In this document: in pieces, positions 43,168 through 50,649 of the stretch
Position numbering within the stretch: the stretch's first letter is position 1
Layout: every line of letters starts with the position of its first letter
Assembly (NCBI RefSeq): GCF_030122845.1
Contig: NZ_CP126084.1
Location: forward strand, 3,720,001-3,784,000
Direction: 5' to 3'
DNA from: Paenibacillus woosongensis
GTDB taxonomy: Bacteria; Bacillota; Bacilli; Paenibacillales; Paenibacillaceae
Length of the DNA stretch: 64,000 nucleotides
Made by a program: the position numbers and the translations under genes
The notes under the pieces: generated by a model
Told to the model about the DNA's origin: nothing
What the model saw: only the letters and a program-made list of their open reading frames with translations
Databases searched by the model: none

Positions 43168-43271
43168 TTACCGATTCGGTAATGATAATTCGATTATATA
43201 TTACCATTTTGGTAATGTCAACATCTTACATCATTCATTTCATTCAAATATTTTTATGCCATTATGGTAAC
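43168..43271. promoter_or_regulatory. Operators and lytic promoter between repressor and activator genes
   Basis: Operators TTACCGATTCGGTAA (43168-43182) and TTACCATTTTGGTAA (43201-43215), plus a partial one at 43257-43271 (right half GGTAA). On the minus strand a consensus promoter TTGACA (43221-43216), 17 bp, TATAAT (43198-43193) has the second operator filling its spacer exactly; the first covers the region just past the start site. The third lies 45 bp before the repressor ATG, suggesting autoregulation. Confidence 0.85.
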
Positions 43272-43316
43272 GGTGAGTTGGTTATTAGTAGAGTTCAAAC
43301 AAAAGAGGGAGTGTCT

Positions 43317-43670
43317 ATGCATACACTGGGCGATCGGATCAAACATCTTCGAGAACTGAAAAACTTAACCCAAAAAGACCTCGCATCTAGAGCAGGCTTA
43401 ACGACTGTTCAGTTGTCGAGATATGAGACGAACGACCGGAAGCCAGACCCCGAATCGTTAAGAAGGATTGTCGATGCGCTGGACACCAACGGGGATTATT
43501 TGCTGGGGCGTACTTCCGATCCTTCGCCAACGGAGGAAATACAGGCGAGCATGTCCTTTTACGGCGGACCGGAAGCTTACACGGCGGATGAGATCGCTAT
43601 GATGGAGGCCGCATTGAAGGCTTACCGCGAGCAGAAGAAAAAGCTTCTGGACAACCAATCCAATAATTAA
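43317..43670 (+). CDS. XRE-family tailocin/prophage repressor
   Basis: 117 aa. N-terminal HTH_3 (GDRIKHLRELKNLTQKDLAS, then RAGLTTVQLSRYETNDRKPD) and a short helical C-terminus ending KAYREQKKKLLDNQSNN. No S24 peptidase domain, so it is not self-cleaving; the ImmA-type protease next door fits repressor proteolysis. ATG 43317 with GAGGGAG 5 nt upstream; a frame open from 43182 has no start support. Confidence 0.9.
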   Translation: MHTLGDRIKHLRELKNLTQKDLASRAGLTTVQLSRYETNDRKPDPESLRRIVDALDTNGDYLLGRTSDPSPTEEIQASMSFYGGPEAYTADEIAMMEAALKAYREQKKKLLDNQSNN

Positions 43671-43781
43671 CTATAATGAAGGCAATACCCTGCAATCTCA
43701 TTTATTCTCATTCAGGTCCTTAACCAGGACCTTTATTTGCACCTTCATACCGAACATACATTCCCATAAGAGGTGATATCC

Positions 43782-44375
43782 ATGTTATTTTGTTATTATC
43801 AAGAGACCCATCTGGAGCAGTGGATTAACGCAAAGTACCGAAGCAGCGGCCTGCTTGATGCCGAGCAGCATGATATCGAGCGGATTGCGGAAGCTTTTGA
43901 CATAGAACTCATATATGCAGACTGCCCGTCTTTTTCGGATAACGAGGAACGGGTCATATTCCTGAATAAACATACCCATGATGTGATGGCCCGGGTCATT
44001 TTCTTTCATGAATTATGCCATGTCCTGAGGCATGCAGGTGATCAGCGCGTCATGCCCAGCCTATTCAAGGATGCCCAGGAAGCGGAGGCGGATCAGTTTG
44101 TGCTGTATGCAGCCGTCCCTTTCTACATGTTCGAGAAATTGCCCATTCCGGACCAGCGGAGCGAAGCCATCCCTTTCATCGCTGAAGTATTCCATATTCC
44201 GCTTGAGCTGGCCGAGCAGCGGCTCGATCAAATTCAGCGGCGCGTCCTGCACGGCAGTCTGATGGCAGCGGCCCAGGAGGCTGAAAGGAGACAGAAGGAG
44301 ACCGTGGTCAAATGGTCGCCCGAAACACAGCGGATTCTTTCCCAGCTGGAGAAGCAGCTTTGGGAGAAGGGGTGA
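43782..44375 (+). CDS. ImmA/IrrE-family metallopeptidase
   Basis: About 197 aa with zinc motif HELCHVLRH (residues 80-88) in the DUF955/IrrE domain, and the downstream glutamate-containing AQEAEADQFVLYAA. Proteins of this family cleave XRE repressors (ImmA of ICEBs1) upon DNA damage or signalling. ATG 43782 has GAGGTG 7 nt upstream. It follows the repressor by 111 bp, so it probably derepresses the tail cluster. Confidence 0.9.
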   Translation: MLFCYYQETHLEQWINAKYRSSGLLDAEQHDIERIAEAFDIELIYADCPSFSDNEERVIFLNKHTHDVMARVIFFHELCHVLRHAGDQRVMPSLFKDAQEAEADQFVLYAAVPFYMFEKLPIPDQRSEAIPFIAEVFHIPLELAEQRLDQIQRRVLHGSLMAAAQEAERRQKETVVKWSPETQRILSQLEKQLWEKG

Positions 44376-44379
44376 AGAT

Positions 44380-44706
44380 ATGCGGATAAGAGCATTTTGC
44401 GATTTTTATAACGAAGCCTATAGACCTTTGCAGCTTGTGATCAAGTGTGAGCCGGGCGAGCTGGACTGGTCGAAGACATTATACATATCCCTGCCCTCTC
44501 CCCTCGAGCCGCTGGAGGCCGAGGATTACGGCGATGAACGAGGCGTGTCCGTGTTAATGGACGATCTGGTGAGCCAGGCAGATGACGACAGCCTCCTTGG
44601 TATTTTGCTCCCGCAAATCTACGGGCGCCACGGAGAGACATTTGAACTGCTCATTGTCCAGATGGATGACGTCGAGGAAATCCTTCAATTGGACAGGTAT
44701 TACTGA
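44380..44706 (+). CDS. Hypothetical protein downstream of ImmA-like protease
   Basis: 108 aa, acidic, begins MRIRAFCDFYNEAYRPLQLV and ends LLIVQMDDVEEILQLDRYY. No membrane segment or known motif. It follows the protease gene by 4 nt with GGAGAAGGGGTG upstream, so it is in the same operon and might modulate the protease or repressor. Confidence 0.65.
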   Translation: MRIRAFCDFYNEAYRPLQLVIKCEPGELDWSKTLYISLPSPLEPLEAEDYGDERGVSVLMDDLVSQADDDSLLGILLPQIYGRHGETFELLIVQMDDVEEILQLDRYY

Positions 44707-44731
44707 ACTGAGTTTTATTACAAAGCTGCTA

Positions 44732-44758
44732 AAGGGCTCCAGTTCACCGGAGCCCCTT
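44732..44758. terminator. Hairpin after the repressor/protease operon
   Basis: AAGGGCTCC (44732-44740) pairs with GGAGCCCCTT (44749-44758). No long T-run; it lies at the border to pseudogene debris. Confidence 0.5.
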
Positions 44759-45090
44759 AGCTATACATAGGAGAAGGAGTCAATAATCGCCCTTCCTTAT
44801 TTAACCTGCTCCATTTCAAACCTATATGACCCGGAGCCCACGGTAACCCAAATTCCCCGTCGATATCGACCGCCTCGTAATAATCGGCCGGAATGGACAT
44901 CATGCCCGCAATATAGATGACGGTAGCAAAACCGACACCTTTCCAAATATCCACGAGTCCGACCGAATAAATCGCGAGCGCCGGGTTGCCAAGCCAGTTC
45001 GGCCCCTGAATGCCAAGCGCCGCCAATGCCGTATTAATCAAGCCGCGGGACGGATGCATCAAGTAGCTAAATGTAATCCCGACCGCAAGC
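44757..45090 (-). pseudogene. Internal fragment of a CUT1 ABC sugar permease (LplB/UgpA type)
   Basis: Reads TLAVGITFSYLMHPSRGLIN, then LAIYSVGLVDIWKGVGFATV and MSIPADYYEAVDIDGE, the central part and EAA loop of a permease, without N-terminus. After DIDGE the frame continues into unrelated residues (FGLPWAPGHIGLKWS) and stops. So both ends are lost. Confidence 0.8.
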
Positions 45091-45712
45091 GTCCCATTTC
45101 ATGGGCGTTGATATCGATCTTGAGCGAGCCAATTTTATCCCTCCTGGGGATCCGGTAGATATGGCGCACAAGGGAAAGGTTTTTCTCCCTGTAGCCTTCT
45201 TCATTGGAGGAGGACGGCGGGAGCAGCAAATAACCGCTTTTGGACATCGCATCCAGCCGGGTCTGCCAAAGCTCTTCCTGAAATACTTCGGCATTTACGG
45301 TTGATCCTGCCTCGTAATGATAGGAAATATGATCCGTCGTTAATAGGCGGATTCCCGCAATTTCCGGACGGGGATGGGCATAGTTGAAGAGCAAGGCAAA
45401 GAGCTCGTTCCTTACCTTCAAGCCTTCCTCAGGACCGATTTGGGCATGATTGGCCAGAATACCCTGTATGGCGGGGTCGCTGAAGATCGATAGAGAAATT
45501 TTCTCAATGTCATCCATAAAAAAATCGACGGTTTTGCTATACTGCCTGCTGAGCGTATTTAACATCGAGTAGGTATGCGTCTTCGTATCTCTCATATTTC
45601 CATAGTAGAAAATGAGGCAGGTTAAACCGATCACGACAAATAGAACGAGAATAAAAGCAATCAGAATTTTCGTCTGCAGCATCAGGTTGCGCCAGGTTCT
45701 CAGGAATATCAT
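45091..45712 (-). pseudogene. 5' fragment of a YesM-type sensor kinase
   Basis: Intact start (MIFLRTWRNLMLQTKILIAF, membrane helix, Cache-like extracellular domain to about residue 205), but the HAMP and kinase domains are missing. After DINAHEMGRL the sequence joins the permease fragment in another frame at about 45090 and reaches a stop at 45059. A deletion has fused neighbouring genes of a former sugar ABC/two-component locus. Confidence 0.8.
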
Positions 45713-45760
45713 CTCTTTTCCCCATTGTCTGATAGATTACAGGTCACTTTGCATCTAATT

Positions 45761-45774
45761 ATAACCATGGTTAT
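45761..45774. promoter_or_regulatory. Perfect 14-bp palindrome ATAACCATGGTTAT
   Basis: Perfect dyad between the kinase remnant and the RiPP genes, about 75-115 bp upstream of the candidate RiPP promoter; ATAAC recurs at 45779. Possible operator; no regulator gene is adjacent. Confidence 0.4.
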
Positions 45775-45849
45775 TTTTATAACAACTAGGATTCAAAGCG
45801 AGAAACCATCCATATTTTTACTATATTTAACAAAATAGACACTATAACC

Positions 45850-45880
45850 TTGATAAAATTACATATTTACCATTTATAAT
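45850..45880 (+). promoter_or_regulatory. Possible promoter of the RiPP operon
   Basis: TTGATA (45850-45855) and TATAAT (45875-45880); the 19-bp spacer is longer than ideal. About 70 bp before the precursor ATG. Confidence 0.45.
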
Positions 45881-45950
45881 ATAAATCGAGAGGACTCTCA
45901 CATTCTCATGATGATTTCGGATATTCCATCGGAGGAAGGGAGGGATAACG

Positions 45951-46079
45951 ATGGCCATTCTCTTTTGTCAAGTCAAATGTATTTCTACCTGTGCAGTAGC
46001 ATGCGCGGCTGACACAATTTCTCCAATCGCGGACGTCATTGGCTTCGCGGCGGGAGAAGCCAGATTCTTTAAGGCTTAA
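45951..46079 (+). CDS. Sactipeptide-like RiPP precursor with four CX3C-spaced cysteines
   Basis: 42 residues: starts MAILFCQVKCISTCAVACAA, ends VIGFAAGEARFFKA. Cysteines at 6, 10, 14 and 18 are spaced C-X3-C-X3-C-X3-C, the spacing of Trn-alpha and Trn-beta of thuricin CD (three cysteines each), followed by a hydrophobic Cys-free second half that could accept thioether bridges. AGGGAGGG lies 6 nt before the ATG, and the frame is closed upstream by TGA, so the leader is at most five residues. It stands directly upstream of two radical SAM genes and an ABC exporter. No identical peptide is known to me. Function as bacteriocin is inferred. Confidence 0.8.
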   Translation: MAILFCQVKCISTCAVACAADTISPIADVIGFAAGEARFFKA

Positions 46080-46099
46080 TACGTAAATCATTGCTCGTG

Positions 46100-46136
46100 C
46101 CAAGGGTAAGTGGAAAGCGCTATCATTTACTCTTGG
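46100..46136 (+). terminator. Attenuator-like hairpin between precursor and modification genes
   Basis: CCAAGGGTAAGTG (46100-46112) pairs with CATTTACTCTTGG (46124-46136), 13 pairs including two G-T, then CTTTACTT. Placed 20 nt after the precursor stop; likely lets most transcripts end after the precursor, or protects its 3' end. Confidence 0.65.
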
Positions 46137-46169
46137 CTTTACTTAACAAGAAAGGAGATCATCGCTGCC

Positions 46170-47633
46170 ATGATACAATTTATGTCAACGCCATTATTGT
46201 TTACGACTGCGGAAGATAACACCTATTGTTACGACAACAGCACCCGAATCGTATTTCCAGTAGGCGATACGGAGCGGCAATTTCTGCAGCAGGTGGATGC
46301 CGGTTCCTGCTATGACGAGAATGATTTCATTCAGCATGGTCTTTCCGCTCTGCTGGAGCAAATCCGGCATTACCGTCTGTTTCAATCCGTCTTCACTCCC
46401 CCGGTCATTACTGAACAGTACATGGAAGAGAAAATCCAGTCGGAGGGCATCTCCCATTTATGTCTGATCGTAACGGATGCCTGCAATTTCCGCTGTAAAT
46501 ACTGCATTTATTCCGATCATTACTATTACTCCAAGAGCTTCGCCAACCGGCATATGAGCTTCGATACGGCTAAGGCTTCCATCGATTATTTTATGAACGT
46601 GAACCGTAAAGCCGTGGAATATAATCCTAATATCGACATCACGATAGGCTTCTACGGCGGTGAGACCTTGCTGAACTGGAGGCTGATCCGACAGGTCGTC
46701 GAGTATACGGAACAGGCCTATTCCCTGCTGTTCCCGAATCTCGTCTATTCTATCACTACAAATGCTTATCTGTTATCCGAAGAGAATATCGACTATATGT
46801 TGGAGCATCGCTTCTCCATCTCTGTCAGCTTGGACGGCCATCCGCAAAATCATGACAGAAATCGAGTGACCATCGACAACAAGCCGACCTTCGCCAAAGT
46901 ATTCAATAATCTGCAGCTGCTTGAAAGGATTTATCAGGAGAAGGTTGCTGCGCAAAAGCCCGCCATCCCCTACGGCATCCTGATTACATACGACAACCTG
47001 GCCGATTTCGAAGAAATGGAAGCATTCTTCGCCAGCCAGCCGAATATTGACCAGCGGGTACAGCGGGTAAGCCGAGTCAGTGACATGAATACGAGTTATT
47101 ATGGCGATGAGCAGCAGTTGGAGCCGTTCTTGCAAAGGCGTGGCGAGTATATCCACCAACTGATCACCCGCAGCAAAAACAAGACCTTCGAGGACACGGC
47201 CACTCAGTTCTCCAAAACTGTCCTCAAGAGCATCATCTTCGAGCCGATGATGAATCTGCCCTATAATCCGAATGAGCTTAGGGGCACCTGCCTCCCGGGG
47301 CTGCATAAACTCGCCGTCGATTCCGAAGGCCGCTTCCACATGTGCGAGAAAATCAACCCGCATTACCCGATCGGTGACATTCATCACGGGCTGGATATAT
47401 CCATGCAGGCTAAATGCATGAACGAGTTCTTTGCAGCGCTTAAGCATTGCGCGGATTGTAATTTATCCAATGTATGCAACCTTTGTTACGTGATTGCCGA
47501 AACAGATGGAAAGGGCTTTAGGCTGGAATCAGACTACTGTGAGCGATTCCGGGAAGGAATTGTCAGTTCTTTTTCCACCTACTATTCCATTATGGAGAGT
47601 AATCCGCATTTGTTTCAGGATCTCAGAGAATAG
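46170..47633 (+). CDS. Radical SAM/SPASM peptide maturase 1 (TrnC-like)
   Basis: About 487 aa. N-terminal region (PLLFTTAEDNTYCYDNSTRI) resembles a PqqD-like recognition element; the radical SAM CX3CX2C is at residues 105-112 (CNFRCKYC) followed by GFYGGETLLNW; a C-terminal SPASM region has CLPGLHKLAVDSEGRFHMCE and a C-rich end (CADCNLSNVCNLCY) for extra 4Fe-4S clusters. Such enzymes form Cys S to alpha-carbon (sactionine) or other thioether bonds. ATG 46170 is chosen (GGAG 12 nt upstream); GTG 46110 lies inside the hairpin. Eleven nt separate it from the next gene. Confidence 0.9.
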   Translation: MIQFMSTPLLFTTAEDNTYCYDNSTRIVFPVGDTERQFLQQVDAGSCYDENDFIQHGLSALLEQIRHYRLFQSVFTPPVITEQYMEEKIQSEGISHLCLIVTDACNFRCKYCIYSDHYYYSKSFANRHMSFDTAKASIDYFMNVNRKAVEYNPNIDITIGFYGGETLLNWRLIRQVVEYTEQAYSLLFPNLVYSITTNAYLLSEENIDYMLEHRFSISVSLDGHPQNHDRNRVTIDNKPTFAKVFNNLQLLERIYQEKVAAQKPAIPYGILITYDNLADFEEMEAFFASQPNIDQRVQRVSRVSDMNTSYYGDEQQLEPFLQRRGEYIHQLITRSKNKTFEDTATQFSKTVLKSIIFEPMMNLPYNPNELRGTCLPGLHKLAVDSEGRFHMCEKINPHYPIGDIHHGLDISMQAKCMNEFFAALKHCADCNLSNVCNLCYVIAETDGKGFRLESDYCERFREGIVSSFSTYYSIMESNPHLFQDLRE

Positions 47634-47644
47634 GGGGGCTGGCT

Positions 47645-48898
47645 ATGTACTTCAAATTTAAGCCGGAGGTCGTCTTTACCAAGGGCAAAGACGGCTCTAT
47701 ACTGAGCAACCTAATGACAGGCCGCAAAATCTATCTTGATTCGGCAGACACCCGCAGAGCGGAAGTGTTGTATAATAACGACCGGCCGGGCCGAGTCCCG
47801 CCTGACGCTGGGAATTTGACGGCTTACTTGGCGGAGCAGGGCTTCGGGCAGTTCCACGAACGAAACATTCATGTGGAGAAAATAAAGACGAGCCGGATCG
47901 CTACGCTCAAATACGATAAATTAATCCCTTTCAAGCTGAATCGCCTTGTTCTTGAAGTCACCGGTTCATGTAACTTAAATTGCTTGTTCTGTACCGAAGA
48001 GAATATCGTTTACCAATCCTGCGGCTGTAAGAAATGGGAGAACAGCAATGAACTGAGCGAGCGGCAGTGGAAGAATATTATAAGCCAGGCTATGAAGCTC
48101 GGGATACAAGAATGCTTCCTTACAGGCGGGGAGCCTCTCCTCAAATGGAATTTGGTCAAGGAGCTGGTCAGCTATCTCCATGATCATCATATCGCCGTAA
48201 CCCTCTTTACCAACGGCACCCTGTTGAATGCCAGTCAAGCGAAATTCCTTAAGGAGAAGAAGGTATCTTTGGCTTTGCAGATATTCGGAGAAGACAACCA
48301 GCGATACGAAATGATTACACAATGTGCAAATATGTATTGCAGTGTAGAGAATGCTATTCAATGGATTGATCACTATCAGATTCCCCATACCGTGTCGATT
48401 ATCGTATCGTCGCTCAACGAGTCGGCCGTGGAGGCGATCAAATCAAAGCTCGGTGAGCGCAGTTATCAAATGATTTACATTTATCCGGCAAATCCCTACT
48501 CTTCTTCAGCAAAACGGCAGGAAATGCTGAATCCTCTGCTTAGGGAAATACCGGTCCATTTGGACGCAGTGCCTTATTTAATGCGGTATAACAACTGTTT
48601 ATACGGCCAGATCTTCGTATCGGGCAGCGGAGAGGTCTATCCCTGCATGATGCTGCGCAGCCGTAAATTAGGCTCCTTGGACAAGGATCGCCTATGGGAG
48701 ATTTTTGCCAGGAAAGAACATAAACCATATTGGGAAATGTCCAAAACGAAAATCAATCACTGCTCCCAGTGCGAACGAAACCTGTTCTGTTTTGACTGCA
48801 GAGCCTTGGATTTTTATGGTTCGAACGAGCTGGACGGCATGGTGTATTGCAATAGAATCCACCACCATTTAAACGAGGCGATCGCGGATGAAGAATAA
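47645..48898 (+). CDS. Radical SAM/SPASM peptide maturase 2 (TrnD-like)
   Basis: 417 aa. N-terminal RRE-like region (MYFKFKPEVVFTKGKDGSIL), radical SAM CX3CX2C at residues 109-116 (CNLNCLFC), FLTGGEPLLKW, and a C-terminal SPASM (GSGEVYPCMMLRSRKLGSL, CSQCERNLFCFDC). Clearly different from the first enzyme, as TrnC and TrnD are in thuricin CD. GGGGGGCTGGCT precedes the ATG. It overlaps the exporter gene by 11 nt. Confidence 0.9.
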   Translation: MYFKFKPEVVFTKGKDGSILSNLMTGRKIYLDSADTRRAEVLYNNDRPGRVPPDAGNLTAYLAEQGFGQFHERNIHVEKIKTSRIATLKYDKLIPFKLNRLVLEVTGSCNLNCLFCTEENIVYQSCGCKKWENSNELSERQWKNIISQAMKLGIQECFLTGGEPLLKWNLVKELVSYLHDHHIAVTLFTNGTLLNASQAKFLKEKKVSLALQIFGEDNQRYEMITQCANMYCSVENAIQWIDHYQIPHTVSIIVSSLNESAVEAIKSKLGERSYQMIYIYPANPYSSSAKRQEMLNPLLREIPVHLDAVPYLMRYNNCLYGQIFVSGSGEVYPCMMLRSRKLGSLDKDRLWEIFARKEHKPYWEMSKTKINHCSQCERNLFCFDCRALDFYGSNELDGMVYCNRIHHHLNEAIADEE

Positions 48899-50570
48899 CC
48901 TGACAATATTATGGGTCTATTTGAAAGATTTCAAAAAGGGCTTGCTGCTGGCCTCCCTGCTCCTTGTCGCCCTATCAATTCTTACGATTATACCCGGTTT
49001 ACTGCTTAAGAGTATTTTTGACAACGGAATCTCTCAGAATAACTTTCAGCACGTCATTGCGTTCAGCAGTATTCTGGCCGCGATATATATAGTGAAGAGC
49101 ATATTCAACTATTTCTCCAATCTGGTGTTCACTAAAGTGAGCCAAAATATCGTCTTTAATTTAAGAAAGAACATCTCCACAAAATTGTTAAAACTGCCGA
49201 TGGAATTTTTCAATTTCTATCCCAGCGGTTACCTGACCTCCCGGCTAAACGAAGCCAACAATATCGGGGGATTGATATCGGCCAATACGTTCAAAGTGGT
49301 GCTCAGCTTTTTTGAATTGATCGCCACGCTGATCATCCTGATCAACATTAATCTCAAGCTAACCTTGATTCTTTGTCTGGTCATGCCCGTGTATTACCTG
49401 ATTTCGAGTAAGTATTTGTCTTCCATTTTCAAGGTTTCGACCGAGGCAGCAGAGAAAGGGGCAGTTCTGAACAGCCGGATCCAGCAATCAGTACAGGGCA
49501 TTGAAGAAATAAAAAACCTGTCGGTAGAGGGAGAGGAGACCGAGAAGATCAACACCGCGACGAAGGAGCTTGTAGATATCAGCATCAAGCAGTCCATTCT
49601 GTATTCCATAGGACTGGAGCTGATTATCCTGGTTGGAGCATTATCATCGGTTCTGCTCATTATCGTGGGAGGACGGGATGTGATCTTCAGCGGGATGACA
49701 ATCGGAGGCTACATCGTCTTCATGAATTATCTCCCCAAGCTCTATTCGCCGATCCAAAGCTTGTCCTCGACGGCCTTAACGATTCAGCCTGCCCTTGTCA
49801 GCTTGAAGAGGGTGCATCTGTTTCTTGATCAAATGGGCGAAGACGAGAATTCCAGTAAGGAAAAGATCGATACCATTCGCAGCATCGATTTCGACAAGGT
49901 ATCCTTCAAATACCAGGAGGATCAGCCCGATGTACTGAACCAGGTGTCCTTTCGCTTGGACAGCAAAGACAAGCTGTTGATCAAAGGGGCCAACGGTTCA
50001 GGCAAAACAACAATCCTTCGCCTATTAATGGGACTGTATACGGTCAGGGATGGTAAAGGGCAAATCCTGATCAATGGAAGGCCTATTGATCAACTGGACA
50101 AGCATGCGCTTCGTACGAAAATCGGGATCGTGTCCCAGAAAATTTACCTGTTTGACGATACGATTGAGAATAACATCAAATATGGAGCTGGCAGCCCGGA
50201 TCAGGCGGCCTATGCCAAGGTGCTGGAAATGACGGGTTTGGATAAAATCATCGCCTCTTTTCCGGAGGGAGAAAATACGCTTGTAGGCGAGAACGGAAGC
50301 CTGCTGTCCGGCGGGCAAATTCAAAGAATTGCCATTGCCCGGGCCCTGCTTAAAGGCGCTGACCTGCTGCTGTTCGACGAAGCCATTTCCCATATGGACG
50401 CGCTGGGCAGAGACAACATCAAGGAACTGATCACGGGGGAGCTAGCGGATTATATCTGTGTCATCATCGACCACAGCAATGAGTTCGACGGTATCTGCAA
50501 CAAGAGCATTTACCTCCAAGCCAAGGATAACAGCAGCCACCTGCTGCATTCTAGTCAAGTTGAAATGTAG
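48888..50570 (+). CDS. ABC exporter (TMD-NBD half transporter) of the RiPP cluster
   Basis: 560 aa. Six membrane helices in residues 1-310, then ATPase with Walker A GANGSGKTT, signature LLSGGQIQRIAIARALL and Walker B LLLFDEAISHMD. No N-terminal C39 peptidase domain, so it does not itself remove a leader. Homodimer expected; likely exports the mature peptide and may give self-protection. Last gene of the operon, followed by a terminator. Confidence 0.9.
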   Translation: MKNNLTILWVYLKDFKKGLLLASLLLVALSILTIIPGLLLKSIFDNGISQNNFQHVIAFSSILAAIYIVKSIFNYFSNLVFTKVSQNIVFNLRKNISTKLLKLPMEFFNFYPSGYLTSRLNEANNIGGLISANTFKVVLSFFELIATLIILININLKLTLILCLVMPVYYLISSKYLSSIFKVSTEAAEKGAVLNSRIQQSVQGIEEIKNLSVEGEETEKINTATKELVDISIKQSILYSIGLELIILVGALSSVLLIIVGGRDVIFSGMTIGGYIVFMNYLPKLYSPIQSLSSTALTIQPALVSLKRVHLFLDQMGEDENSSKEKIDTIRSIDFDKVSFKYQEDQPDVLNQVSFRLDSKDKLLIKGANGSGKTTILRLLMGLYTVRDGKGQILINGRPIDQLDKHALRTKIGIVSQKIYLFDDTIENNIKYGAGSPDQAAYAKVLEMTGLDKIIASFPEGENTLVGENGSLLSGGQIQRIAIARALLKGADLLLFDEAISHMDALGRDNIKELITGELADYICVIIDHSNEFDGICNKSIYLQAKDNSSHLLHSSQVEM

Positions 50571-50594
50571 GATGAAATAGTAGATGAAGCGCAG

Positions 50595-50638
50595 AAAGGC
50601 CTGCCCCCGGTATTCTTCCGGGTTCAGGCCTTTAATTT
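50595..50638. terminator. Terminator shared by the RiPP operon and the sugar ABC operon
   Basis: AAAGGCCTG (50595-50603) pairs with CAGGCCTTT (50625-50633), with an inner CCCCGG/CCGGG stem and AATTT after; convergent genes on both sides. Confidence 0.85.
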
Positions 50639-50649
50639 AGCCATGCCTA

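Noticed and set aside
29583..44706. Complete prophage
   Set aside because: No terminase, portal, capsid, integrase or replication genes and no attachment-site repeats recognised; tailocin fits better.
45909..46013. Alternative frame MMISDIPSEEGRDNDG overlapping the RiPP precursor
   Set aside because: Ends after 34 codons, no ribosome binding site, no Cys pattern; the precursor frame has the strong AGGGAGGG site.
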